The notes under the pieces are model-generated. The model was not told where the DNA came from and did not search any database. It worked only from the letters and a program-made list of their open reading frames with translations. Shown in pieces: positions 1-8,250 of a stretch of DNA of 64,000 nucleotides. This stretch comes from Cytophagaceae bacterium. Lineage in GTDB: Bacteria > Bacteroidota > Bacteroidia > Cytophagales > Cytophagaceae. Positions within the stretch are counted from its first letter, which is position 1. Each line of letters opens with the position of its first letter. Position numbers and translations under genes: made by a program. The stretch spans positions 1 to 64,000 of the forward strand of contig JALONM010000010.1 in assembly GCA_025454925.1 (NCBI GenBank). The letters are read 5' to 3'.

Positions 1-1085
1 GTACCAGTTAATTTATAAATTTCCGCACTTGCCAACAGAAAAGCTCCTACGGCATAGTCAGTAGTAGTGCGATTAGTAACCGGTTGTGCATCTGAAGGGC
101 GAACTCCAGGACCTTGCACGTATCCCAGTCGGCCATCCGATTGGATGGCAGTATTCCAGATAGCGTTGTAGGCGCGTTCTACCACAGGCAGGTAGGTAGC
201 TCTGTCGAGAATACCTTCGTTGATTCCATAGGCAATTCCATAGATAAAAAATACCGTACCACTTGTTTCCGGACCAGGAAATTCATTTGGATCTTCCAAG
301 CTAACATTCCAAAATCCATCCGGACGCTGCACCTTGCGCAAACCTGCGGCCATACTTCTCAGTACATCCACATACGCGGCGCGATAAGGACTGTTTGCCG
401 GTAATATCTTCAATACTCGGGTAATAGCTCCGATGGACCAACCGTTTCCACGAGACCAATGTTCGTGCTTCCCATTAGGAGTAAGATGAGGAGGTCTTAC
501 TCCTGGATCTCTCCACCACAAGCCCGTTGTATCTTCAAACAATCTTCTTCTGTCTTTAGTATCAGAAAACATGGCGTACATGCGGTCGTGATACGCCGTG
601 TTACCAGTAAGTACACCCAATTGGGCAAATATAGGCATGGCCATGTACATGCGATCTACAAACGACCAATCGCTGATGACATTGGTAGACATCAAATTGT
701 CGATGTTGGTGCGCACATGACTAATATTGGCGCGTGATGGATTGATGTTGTATAACTCTATATAGGTTTGACTGCAGCATTGCATATCCGCATCGCGAGT
801 TAATGGATCATCTCCATACATGCGCCAGCCGTACGTCTCAGCCCAACGAAACGATTGATCCAGGTATTTCTGGTCTCCTGTAGTGTAATAACAAGCCATG
901 TTTCCTGTATAATATACCGACCTGGCCCACATATTCCCTCCCATGTTGGTTCCTTGTAGGGACAAAAAATAATCGTTTACAAATTTCATCCGGTCAATAA
1001 TAGCTGCCTTGGTAGGCAAATTTTGAGCACTCAGGTGTATTCCCGACCAAAGGAATAATGCCCATTTCAGATAACGTTTCATCAT
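1..1085 (-). CDS. GH105-type unsaturated glucuronyl/rhamnogalacturonyl hydrolase, 3'-truncated
   Basis: The gene runs off the left edge, so the C-terminus is missing; about 361 codons are visible. The product begins MMKRYLKW and has a hydrophobic signal peptide ending near SAQ, so it is exported. The remainder is the alpha/alpha-barrel typical of glycoside hydrolase families 88/105, with WARSVYYTGNMA near the start, then WSFVDRMYMAMP carrying the likely catalytic Asp, and later HWSRGNGWSIGA and FPGPETSGTVFFIYGIA. Family members hydrate and cleave unsaturated uronyl sugars left by polysaccharide lyases on rhamnogalacturonan, ulvan or similar polymers; the exact substrate cannot be read here. 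Two adjacent ATGs (1085 and 1082) are possible starts. No SusC/D-like genes are next to it on this side. Family call is good, substrate unknown. Confidence 0.82.
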   Translation of the reverse strand, partial: MMKRYLKWALFLWSGIHLSAQNLPTKAAIIDRMKFVNDYFLSLQGTNMGGNMWARSVYYTGNMACYYTTGDQKYLDQSFRWAETYGWRMYGDDPLTRDADMQCCSQTYIELYNINPSRANISHVRTNIDNLMSTNVISDWSFVDRMYMAMPIFAQLGVLTGNTAYHDRMYAMFSDTKDRRRLFEDTTGLWWRDPGVRPPHLTPNGKHEHWSRGNGWSIGAITRVLKILPANSPYRAAYVDVLRSMAAGLRKVQRPDGFWNVSLEDPNEFPGPETSGTVFFIYGIAYGINEGILDRATYLPVVERAYNAIWNTAIQSDGRLGYVQGPGVRPSDAQPVTNRTTTDYAVGAFLLASAEIYKLTG

Positions 1086-1426
1086 AATCTTTTTAGTTAG
1101 TGTTGGTACTTTTGTTTCGAGTGAAGGAAGGCTAGAGAAAAACATTGCCCGGAAACCTGTGCGATCGATTTTTTCCTCTTTGAAAAGCAACTCGCATAAA
1201 GGCTGTCCTGACGAATGCAAACCATCGTTAACCTTAACAATCGTCAGAAATGAAATAAATAACCAAATAAAAACGGGGGAACTACTATTTTTTACATCAA
1301 AAATAGAAGGCAAAAAAGAAAGGCAAATGGAATAAAGATGCGCTTACATCGCAGTAAAAATCCTCAAAAAATATCGTTAGTGATGATTTAAGTAAATTTC
1401 AATACCTGAATGAAATACAAAAAGAA
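1086..1426. other. Intergenic region with an inverted repeat
   Basis: This 341-bp gap separates the 3' end of the TolC gene from the start of the GH105 gene, both on the minus strand. No coding frame is convincing. The only clear structure is an inverted repeat, CTGACGA at 1208-1214 and TCGTCAG at 1241-1247, enclosing a smaller dyad GTTAACCTTAAC. It lacks a T-run, so it resembles a regulatory dyad for the GH105 promoter more than a terminator. This is inference. Confidence 0.4.
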
Positions 1427-2725
1427 TTACTTCACTCTATCAAATTCCAGGCGAGCTTGCAAGTACTGATGCAAGGCATTAAAATACGCACTTTGGGCTT
1501 CTTCCAACACTAAAGCTGCCTGACTCATATCGGCAGAGGTAAGCAAGCCTTGCTCCGCCTTCACCTGGGTGTTTTTATATTGATCTTTGACGAACTGAAG
1601 ATTATTGTTTCTTATCTGCATATTCTTTTGGGCACTCTCCATCGCCTTTTTAGCATTTTCAACCTCAAAAGAATATTGCTTCTGAAACGCATTTATTTCG
1701 TTGTTCTTTTTTTCTTTTAATAACGTAGATTCCTGAATCTGTCTGGCTTTCAGCATTCCATCAAATACCGGCAACGTGGCTTTTAATCCGATATATGAAA
1801 CCCCATACCAGCGGGCATTCGATGAAAAAAAATCAAATTGAGGACGAAAAGATTGAGATCCCAAATATCCGTAGGCGCTAAGGGTTGGCAAGTAAGATCG
1901 TTTGTATCGCCGCTGATTCCAAACCTCCTGGTCTAATTGAAGTTTAAGTACCGCCCATTCGGGTCTTCTTTCCATCTCCAGGGAACCTACTGATTCCTGC
2001 GGTGCAGGTGGGAGAATAGTTTGAATTACTAACACAGAATCTGCAGGGAATCCCATTTGGTATCGTAACTGAAAAATTGCCTGCTCAACCTGAAGTGAAG
2101 CACTTTCAACTTCTGCTTCCTGATTTTTAAATTCCCATTCTGCTTTTTGCAATTGAATATCCGTTAATTGTTCCTGACTTCGTTTCAGTTGTGCATCTTT
2201 TAAAATAATTTGTTTATGACTTACGTTTTCACGTTGAATTGCCAAACGCTCCTGGGCTAACCATAAGGCATAATACGCTTGACTTACCTGAAGTCGGATA
2301 GTCTTTTCCAGCAAAGTCTTCTGCTGTTCTGAAATATCAATTTGCTTTTTTAAGGATTTCAATCCAGCCGATACTCCGGGATCGTACAACGTCCAATTGG
2401 CATCCAAGGCAGCCGTGGCGTTGTATTGCTGACCAAACTGTACGGCCAACGTTTGGTCGGATGGTAAACCGGCTAAAGCACCCGGCAAAATATTGGTAGG
2501 AAGAATCAAATTATCACGCAAATCCGCTACTGCTTTAACCTGAGGCAGTAATTGTGTGTGCGACTGCTTTACCTTTTGAGCAGCCAGTTGTTGGTCGATC
2601 TGTGCATTTTTAAAACTCTCCTGATGCTGCAAACCATACGCAATGCATTGCTCCAGGGTCCAGGTGCTTTGGGCCTGTACATTCAGCAACAGGGTGCATG
2701 ATAAAATCAAAAAGAGCTTTTTCAT
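1427..2725 (-). CDS. TolC-family outer-membrane efflux protein
   Basis: The 432-residue product has an N-terminal signal peptide (MKKLFLILSCTLLLNVQAQ) and then the usual TolC layout of two internally similar halves rich in long amphipathic helices, starting with WTLEQCIAYGLQHQ. TolC proteins form trimeric outer-membrane channels with a periplasmic tunnel. It is the last gene of a minus-strand operon, 12 bp after the permease gene, so it very likely supplies the exit duct for the ABC pump encoded upstream. The length is normal for the family. The substrate is unknown; DevBCA/MacAB-like systems move glycolipids, peptides or antibiotics. Confidence 0.93.
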   Translation of the reverse strand: MKKLFLILSCTLLLNVQAQSTWTLEQCIAYGLQHQESFKNAQIDQQLAAQKVKQSHTQLLPQVKAVADLRDNLILPTNILPGALAGLPSDQTLAVQFGQQYNATAALDANWTLYDPGVSAGLKSLKKQIDISEQQKTLLEKTIRLQVSQAYYALWLAQERLAIQRENVSHKQIILKDAQLKRSQEQLTDIQLQKAEWEFKNQEAEVESASLQVEQAIFQLRYQMGFPADSVLVIQTILPPAPQESVGSLEMERRPEWAVLKLQLDQEVWNQRRYKRSYLPTLSAYGYLGSQSFRPQFDFFSSNARWYGVSYIGLKATLPVFDGMLKARQIQESTLLKEKKNNEINAFQKQYSFEVENAKKAMESAQKNMQIRNNNLQFVKDQYKNTQVKAEQGLLTSADMSQAALVLEEAQSAYFNALHQYLQARLEFDRVK

Positions 2726-2737
2726 AAATTTAAAATC

Positions 2738-3859
2738 TTAATTTCTAAATACACTGGCGGGTTCGGTTTTACTAATTTTCCAAACCGCCATTAAACCTCC
2801 CCCAATGGATATCACCACTATGATGGCAAGGAATACGGCTCGTAATGCCAAACTATATTGAAACAGCACTCCGGCGTTGGCGATTCCATTCCTGAAGCCT
2901 TCCAGCAACAGGGAGCCAACGGTAAATCCTAGTAAGCCGATGATCATCGCTTGAATCAAAATGAGTTTGCTAATGTATCCATTAGTGGCTCCGATGGCCT
3001 TCATGGTCGCATAATCTCGAATACGGTCTACGGCAGAAGAAAATAAAGTGAGGCCTACGATGATTAATCCGGAGATGATGGCAAACAAAACCAAGGTACC
3101 GGTGGAAATGGCAATTCCACTGCTTCCCAATACTGTTTTTACAGTCATTGATGATAACTCCTGGGGGGTATACGCTTTTACTCCCGGAATGCTTTTGTTG
3201 ATGCGTGCTTTTACCTGTTCAAGCTCTTGCTTATTTTTTACTTTGATGAGAAAAGCACTTACTTTGGTAGAAGGGATGCGACTCAGCATACGGGCTCGCT
3301 CGAGCGTTGTAAATAAATACACCGCGCCAAAACCTCTGGCACCCTTGGTTTGCAATACCAGTTTTACCTTCCGTCCTCCTATCTCAAAATAATCTCCGAG
3401 TTGAGCATTCCCTAAATTTTTGGTATCGAAAAAATCATAACTCACGGCACCTTCCTGAAGCAATTGCGGTGTACTTCCCTGGTTTATTTTCCAGGGACCA
3501 CCCACAAAAGATGGTGCTTGCGAACCGATCAATTGCACCCCGTACGTTTTACCATTTTGAAATTTTGCAGTTCCCCCAGCAATCAAATAAGGATACGCTT
3601 TCAAAACTCCATCCATCGATTCCAATTCTGGACCGATTCGAGCATCAATTTGTCCCAGGGCATTCACGTTGTTTACCACCGGATCTACTACCCACAAATC
3701 CGTGCGCGTATTATCGGAAAGAGAAGACATCGCATTGGTGAGGAAAATAAAAATCCCCGATTGCTGACCAATCAAAAATGTGGCGATGATTACTCCAAAC
3801 AATGCTCCCATGGTTTTGAGTTTATCATACAGCATAAACCGTATCGCTGTTTTAATCAT
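2738..3859 (-). CDS. ABC exporter permease, DevC/MacB-like (FtsX domain)
   Basis: The product has 373 residues: an N-terminal membrane helix at about 15-40, a large periplasmic domain, and three C-terminal helices in an FtsX fold (about 255-370, including SGLIIVGLTLFSSAVDRIRDYATMKAIGA). This single-anchor plus three-helix topology is that of DevC/MacB-type permeases, which work by mechanotransmission with an adaptor and TolC rather than by carrying substrate through the membrane. The gene follows the adaptor gene by 44 bp and precedes tolC. The ATPase is a separate protein (4836-5540), unlike fused MacB. Confidence 0.9.
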   Translation of the reverse strand: MIKTAIRFMLYDKLKTMGALFGVIIATFLIGQQSGIFIFLTNAMSSLSDNTRTDLWVVDPVVNNVNALGQIDARIGPELESMDGVLKAYPYLIAGGTAKFQNGKTYGVQLIGSQAPSFVGGPWKINQGSTPQLLQEGAVSYDFFDTKNLGNAQLGDYFEIGGRKVKLVLQTKGARGFGAVYLFTTLERARMLSRIPSTKVSAFLIKVKNKQELEQVKARINKSIPGVKAYTPQELSSMTVKTVLGSSGIAISTGTLVLFAIISGLIIVGLTLFSSAVDRIRDYATMKAIGATNGYISKLILIQAMIIGLLGFTVGSLLLEGFRNGIANAGVLFQYSLALRAVFLAIIVVISIGGGLMAVWKISKTEPASVFRN

Positions 3860-3903
3860 GATGGTTATTATTTATTGGAATACGACCGCAATATTTCATC
3901 CCG

Positions 3904-4833
3904 CTAAGGATTATTTTGAATGATGCACTCCACCCGTGATCCAAATAACAATCCGGTAGAGTCCAATCGGATGCGGATTTCTCTTACTCTCCTATCTTCC
4001 AGATCTCCACCTTCTGAAAACAAAGATTTCTTTTTAAGAAATGGAGAAGTAAAAATAATTTGCCCTGAGGCCACCGTATCCAATTGGCCTTGTTTGCGAA
4101 TGGATGCTTTCATTCCGGTTGTAATCTGATCGGCAAATAATTCATCAATTTCAGCCAATACACTTGTATAACCGGCTGGAGCAAATTCGGCTACACTTGA
4201 CATGGCTTGCACTGCAGCCCCTGGAGAAAGATCCATACTCAATACCATTCCATCCTGAGGCGCTCGTATGATTTTCCTGGAGGTTTGAAATTGATTTAAT
4301 AAAATCTGAGATTGAAGTTCCTGCAATTGCATTTGAGCTGTTTGAAGGGAAGCCTGTAAGCGTTCCACTTCCTTTTGCGCAGAGGCGTATTCGGTTTGAA
4401 CGTTTTCAAGTTGTTGTTTATTTTCAGCCCCTTGTTCTGCCAGATTTTTGGTTCTTGCGAACCGCAGCTTAGCATTTTCCATTTTTATGGTTGCGGCTTC
4501 CACCGAAGCCTTCAGGGTGTTCAAATCTGCCTGACGTGTATTAAACTGAGCCCTGCTCACTTGTACTTGCGCATCTTCCACCGAGTGCGTAAGTTCCAGC
4601 AAAACATCCCCCTTTTTTACACGGTCTCCCGCTTGGCAGTTCACTTTGTATACTATACCGTTTACTTCTGAGGAAAGCTTTATGATCTTTTGCTCAGGCT
4701 CCACACGCCCAATACCCATAATAAGAGTAGGCTCGATGAGAGGAACGATAGAATCTATGGTGCTGATTTCTTTTTTCGATTCACAAGAAAAGAAAAACAA
4801 AAATCCAATGACTACGAAAATAGATGGTTTCAT
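3904..4833 (-). CDS. Periplasmic adaptor (HlyD/DevB-like membrane fusion lipoprotein)
   Basis: The 309-residue product begins with a lipoprotein-type signal (FLFFFSCESKK, Cys about residue 17). A biotinyl-lipoyl-like half-domain follows (VYKVNCQAGDRVKKGDVLLEL), then a long alpha-helical hairpin at about 80-180 (AQFNTRQADLNTLKASVEAA), the second lipoyl half (IIRAPQDGMVLSMDLSPGAAV) and a beta-barrel. This is the classic membrane fusion protein order. It bridges the DevC-like permease and TolC across the periplasm. It starts 2 bp after the ATPase gene ends, consistent with co-translation. Confidence 0.9.
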   Translation of the reverse strand: MKPSIFVVIGFLFFFSCESKKEISTIDSIVPLIEPTLIMGIGRVEPEQKIIKLSSEVNGIVYKVNCQAGDRVKKGDVLLELTHSVEDAQVQVSRAQFNTRQADLNTLKASVEAATIKMENAKLRFARTKNLAEQGAENKQQLENVQTEYASAQKEVERLQASLQTAQMQLQELQSQILLNQFQTSRKIIRAPQDGMVLSMDLSPGAAVQAMSSVAEFAPAGYTSVLAEIDELFADQITTGMKASIRKQGQLDTVASGQIIFTSPFLKKKSLFSEGGDLEDRRVREIRIRLDSTGLLFGSRVECIIQNNP

Positions 4834-4835
4834 AT

Positions 4836-5540
4836 TTAATGTATTGAAAATTCAGCATTATCGGTTACTCGTCCGCTTTCCACATAAATGGTACGGTCGG
4901 CATATTCTTTCAGGCGCGGATCGTGGGTAACTATGGCCACGGCAATTCCTTCTTTTGACAAGCGATGTAATTCCTGCAGCACTGACACCATGGAGACTGC
5001 ATCCAGTGAAGCTGTTGGCTCATCGCACAACAACAGTTGTGGTTTTGTTACCAGAGCCCTGGCGATCGCCACGCGTTGCTGTTGACCGCCGGAGAGTTGT
5101 TTCGGCTTAAAATTCTTTCGATCGGCCATCCCAACACCTTCTAGCGCCTGCAAAGCCCTTGCCTTAGCCTCCTGCCCGGATACGCCTTGCAGGGTCAGTG
5201 GAAACATAACATTTTCAAGTGCGGTTAACGGTGCCACGAGATTGAAATTTTGAAAGACAAATCCGATATAATTTAAGCGGAGATTGGATAATTGCGTTTC
5301 AGACATCTCTCGCACTTTATTTCCCCCTACCAGTACTTCTCCTTCTGTAGGATATATAACACAGCCTAATAAGCTAAGCAGTGTTGTTTTACCGGAACCA
5401 GAAGGACCTATAATAAGCGCCAATTCATTACTACGGAAATCTAAGGTAGTGGCTTGAAGAGCGGTAATTTCTGTATCTCCGCTTTTATAGCGCTTGTTCG
5501 CTCCTATCAGTTGGGCAATAACTTTTGTAGACGACTGCAT
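4836..5540 (-). CDS. ABC transporter ATP-binding protein, LolD/DevA/MacB type
   Basis: The 234-residue product is a complete nucleotide-binding domain. Walker A GPSGSGKT lies at about 45-52, the Q-loop Gln near 97, signature LSGGQ at about 149-153, Walker B LLLCDEP at about 169-175 and the switch His near 206 (VTHD). The motif set and length fit the LolD/MacB/DevA branch that drives FtsX-type permeases. It is the first gene of the four-gene efflux operon and lies 134 bp from the divergent MarR gene. A purine-rich GGAAAAAG upstream of the ATG is an acceptable ribosome binding site. Confidence 0.93.
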   Translation of the reverse strand: MQSSTKVIAQLIGANKRYKSGDTEITALQATTLDFRSNELALIIGPSGSGKTTLLSLLGCVIYPTEGEVLVGGNKVREMSETQLSNLRLNYIGFVFQNFNLVAPLTALENVMFPLTLQGVSGQEAKARALQALEGVGMADRKNFKPKQLSGGQQQRVAIARALVTKPQLLLCDEPTASLDAVSMVSVLQELHRLSKEGIAVAIVTHDPRLKEYADRTIYVESGRVTDNAEFSIH

Positions 5541-5674
5541 CGATCTTTTTCCTTTAGTAATAAGAGCCTTCCAAAGAAAGCTATTCCAAAAGCAGAATTT
5601 CTTTCTGGAATCTAAATTAGTACATTTTCGTAGTAAATAAAATATTTTTTATACATTTTTGTAGTAATAAAATC
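5541..5674. promoter_or_regulatory. Divergent control region with two MarR-type operator candidates
   Basis: The gap between the efflux operon and the marR gene holds two near-identical 20-bp elements at 5617-5636 (TTAGTACATTTTCGTAGTAA) and 5648-5667 (TTTATACATTTTTGTAGTAA). Both fit the dyad TTNNTAC-N6-GTANTAA, and copy 1 is fully symmetric as TTAnTAC-N6-GTAnTAA. They start 31 bp apart, about three helical turns, so they face the same side of the helix. The second ends 8 bp before the marR ATG. MarR proteins typically bind 16-20-bp palindromes in such divergent regions, so autorepression plus control of the pump is a reasonable inference. Confidence 0.65.
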
Positions 5675-6373
5675 ATGGTGAACTACGAAAAAATAGCGGA
5701 CTTGCTTCGCCTGTATGGCCAATTTGAAGAGGAACATTCCGATAGCGATTTTTCTGCTTTCGGAAAATGGCTGGCTCACACCCAACATCAGGAATCGGGA
5801 AAAAAGGGGAAACGGGTTTTACCTAAAGCCAACAAAGAAACCAATGATTCCCTGGTGTTGCATCAACTCAAACACATGCACCAGCATCAACCTCCCAATG
5901 TTCAAATAGCCATTCTGGTAGGGCGACTGAATAAGTTTAGTCGTATGTATATGAAAAAGGCTTTGGGTGAAGACCTGGCGCTGACGCCTGATGAATTTCA
6001 GTTCCTGGCCTCTGCGGCGTTTATGGAACAAGCCCGTAAATCGGACCTTATTGCAATCAATGTGGTGGAATTGACCACGGGAGTGGAGATTTTAAAAAGG
6101 ATGGAAAAAATGAAATACATCCGCCAGGTACAAAGCAAAGAAGATAAACGTACCAAATTGATTCTGCTTACCGGTAAAGGACGTAAGACCTTACTGCAGG
6201 CATTTAGCAACATTCAGGATCTTGCCTCTTTGCTTACTGCTCGACTCCATGATTCGGCCGTAAAACAATTGCTGGAAACGCTCGAGTACCTCAACGATTT
6301 TCATGCCTCCATATATGTGCACGATAAAGAAGAAAGCATTGAAGGCATCGTGCGAAAACGACTTCGAACCTAA
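5675..6373 (+). CDS. MarR-family transcriptional regulator with N-terminal extension
   Basis: The 232-residue product contains a MarR winged helix at roughly 85-205. Recognition-helix-like IAINVVELTTGVEILKRMEKMKYI is followed by the wing QSKEDKRTKLILLTGKGRK, a strong MarR signature. About 75 residues precede the domain, longer than the usual 140-160-residue MarR proteins, and the C-terminus also extends. The gene is divergent from the efflux operon and the gap holds paired dyads, so it probably represses both. The ligand is unknown. Family call is firm; the regulatory target is inferred from position. Confidence 0.87.
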   Translation: MVNYEKIADLLRLYGQFEEEHSDSDFSAFGKWLAHTQHQESGKKGKRVLPKANKETNDSLVLHQLKHMHQHQPPNVQIAILVGRLNKFSRMYMKKALGEDLALTPDEFQFLASAAFMEQARKSDLIAINVVELTTGVEILKRMEKMKYIRQVQSKEDKRTKLILLTGKGRKTLLQAFSNIQDLASLLTARLHDSAVKQLLETLEYLNDFHASIYVHDKEESIEGIVRKRLRT

Positions 6374-6386
6374 ACCAAAAAGTAGC

Positions 6387-7811
6387 TTATTGTTGGCGCA
6401 ATAAATAATCGGCAAAGGAAAGCATCGCTGCCTCTCCAAATGATTTCGTCATGATCTGCAATCCAATGGGCAAGCCTTGCTTATCAGTGCCATTGGGAAT
6501 TGACATGGCTGGAATTCCTACCAGGTTTGCCTGAACGGTAAACAAATCGGCCAGGTACATTGACAATTCATCGCCAGCATGCTGCCCTAGCTTAAACGCG
6601 GTAGTAGTGGCAGTAGGGAGTAAAATAAAATCATATTCCGAAAGAATGCGATCGGTTTCTTCTTTGATCAGGCGTCTTACCTTTTGTGCTTTGGTGTAAT
6701 ACGCATCGTAATAACTGGCACTCAACACAAAAGTGCCTAGCATAATTCTTTTCTGAACCTCAATACCAAAACCTTCTGAACGCGTTCGTTTATAAAGCGT
6801 TTCCAGTGAATGGGCATTAGGACTTCGGTAACCATACTTCACGCCGTCGAAGCGAGACAAGTTGGAGCTGGCCTCAGCCGTGGTAAGGATGTAGTAGGTT
6901 GGTAGAATATAATCGAGATACGAAAATGTAACCGGTTTTACGTCATGCCCCTGCGCTCTCAACCAGTCAATGGTGGCGCGTGTTTTCTCGCGCACTTCCT
7001 CGTTCACTCCCTCCGAACTTATTCCTTCTTCCAAGTAACAAATAGAAAGTTTTTTATTCAACTCCGGAAGTTTGCTGAACGCAGGAACAGGCAACGTTGA
7101 AACGGTGCTATCGTACTCATCGGCGCCTGACATGATCTCCAGCAATAAGGCTGTATCTTCTATGCTTCGTGCAAAAATTCCAATGGTATCAAAAGAAGAA
7201 GCATAAGCGACCAATCCATACCTTGAAATTCTGGAATAGGTGGGCTTTAAGCCGATGGTTCCGCAGAAAGAAGCCGGCTGACGTACGGAGCCTCCAGTAT
7301 CAGAACCTAAGGATGCCAAACAGGTATCGGCTTGCACCGCTACCGCTGATCCTCCGGAAGAACCACCTGGAACTCTCGTATTGTCAATATCATTCAATAC
7401 CGGACCAAATGCAGAATTTTCGTTGGAGGATCCCATTGCGAATTCATCGCAATTCTGACGGCCTATAATGATGGCATCTTCATCCATGAGACGCTGAACA
7501 GCCGAAGCGGTAAATTGACTCACAAAGCCATCCAATATTTTACTGGACGCCTGCAAGCCATGTCCTTTGTGGCATAGAACATCTTTTATACCAATCACCA
7601 TTCCCGCTAATCGTCCGGCTTTACCTTGTTTTAATTTAGCATCTACTTCCTTTGCCTTTTGCAATGCTTCTTCAGTATATACTTCATGGTATACATTCAA
7701 ATGCTTCTTCTTCTCTATATTTTCGAGATAATAGTTGGTTAGGCTTTCACAGGAAATTTTTCCAGCTGATAAATCACTCTTAACTTCGGAAAGGGACTGA
7801 TAGCGTTTCAT
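6387..7811 (-). CDS. gatA: Asp-tRNA(Asn)/Glu-tRNA(Gln) amidotransferase subunit A
   Basis: The 474-residue product is an amidase-signature enzyme. The catalytic triad is visible: Lys about 76 (GIKDVLC), cis-Ser about 151 (PGGSSGGSAVAV) and nucleophile Ser about 175 (GSDTGGSVRQPA). The length and C-terminal YYDAYYTKAQKVRRLI segment match GatA, which releases ammonia from glutamine for transamidation of mischarged Glu-tRNA(Gln) or Asp-tRNA(Asn). gatB and gatC are not in the window, so the complex is encoded at scattered loci, common in Bacteroidota. The 3' end lies 13 bp from the convergent marR gene. Confidence 0.95.
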   Translation of the reverse strand: MKRYQSLSEVKSDLSAGKISCESLTNYYLENIEKKKHLNVYHEVYTEEALQKAKEVDAKLKQGKAGRLAGMVIGIKDVLCHKGHGLQASSKILDGFVSQFTASAVQRLMDEDAIIIGRQNCDEFAMGSSNENSAFGPVLNDIDNTRVPGGSSGGSAVAVQADTCLASLGSDTGGSVRQPASFCGTIGLKPTYSRISRYGLVAYASSFDTIGIFARSIEDTALLLEIMSGADEYDSTVSTLPVPAFSKLPELNKKLSICYLEEGISSEGVNEEVREKTRATIDWLRAQGHDVKPVTFSYLDYILPTYYILTTAEASSNLSRFDGVKYGYRSPNAHSLETLYKRTRSEGFGIEVQKRIMLGTFVLSASYYDAYYTKAQKVRRLIKEETDRILSEYDFILLPTATTTAFKLGQHAGDELSMYLADLFTVQANLVGIPAMSIPNGTDKQGLPIGLQIMTKSFGEAAMLSFADYLLRQQ

Positions 7812-7820
7812 GGGTATTCT

Positions 7821-7858
7821 AAAAAAATAATCCGGAGAACCGCTTTAGGTGCTCCGGA
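7821..7858 (-). terminator. Rho-independent terminator after tatA
   Basis: Read on the minus strand, an 11-bp stem with one mismatch (TCCGGAGCACC / GGTTCTCCGGA) and a short loop is followed by TTATTTTTTT. It sits 19 bp past the tatA stop codon and just before the gatA ATG, so it separates the two transcripts. Confidence 0.85.
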
Positions 7859-7876
7859 TACATGATGATTTAATGA

Positions 7877-8110
7877 TTATGACTTGGATGGAGTGTTGTT
7901 CTTTTCTTCCATTCCTTTTGAAATTTCTGACTTAATCTCGTTGCTGGCATCTTTGAATTCGCGGATACCTCTTCCCAAGCCACGTGCAAGTTCCGGAATT
8001 TTTTTTGCGCCGAACAAGAAGATGAAAATAACTAGGATAACCAGCAGTTCCTGAATACCCAAGCCCATGATTAATAATTGTATAGTTGCCATGTTCTTAG
8101 ACGTTAACAT
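7877..8110 (-). CDS. tatA: Sec-independent translocase protein TatA/E
   Basis: The product is at most 77 residues; the ATG at 8092 (MATIQLLIMG) would give 71. It has one N-terminal membrane helix (ELLVILVIFIFLFG), the hinge FGAKKIPELARGLGRG, an amphipathic helix and a short charged tail. This is the TatA pattern: many copies form the pore that moves folded twin-arginine substrates across the inner membrane. The Phe-Gly at the hinge is conserved in TatA. tatC is not nearby. A strong terminator follows, so it is likely monocistronic. Confidence 0.93.
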   Translation of the reverse strand: MLTSKNMATIQLLIMGLGIQELLVILVIFIFLFGAKKIPELARGLGRGIREFKDASNEIKSEISKGMEEKNNTPSKS

Positions 8111-8166
8111 TACAAAGATAATAAGAAATCGGAGAAAGAGCAGGTATTTTTTAGCACAGCAGGAAC

Positions 8167-8215
8167 AAAAAACAAGAACCAGAGCAAAAGACCTTCTGGT
8201 CGTCTTTCACTCTGG
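8167..8215 (-). terminator. Terminator hairpin after the PorE-like gene
   Basis: On the minus strand CCAGAG-TG-AAAGAC pairs with GTCTTT-TG-CTCTGG across a 9-nt loop, then TTCTTGTTTTTTG follows. It lies about 35 bp past the stop codon of the 1249-residue gene. The paired 2-nt internal bulge is tolerable for an intrinsic terminator. Confidence 0.75.
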
Positions 8216-8250
8216 CTCAGAAAGCCGTTTATAAATTAACTAAATAAAAA

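Noticed and set aside
3464-3907. Plus-strand ORF of 147 codons inside the permease gene
   Set aside because: It lies opposite a well-supported DevC/MacB-type permease gene and has no recognisable composition or motif.
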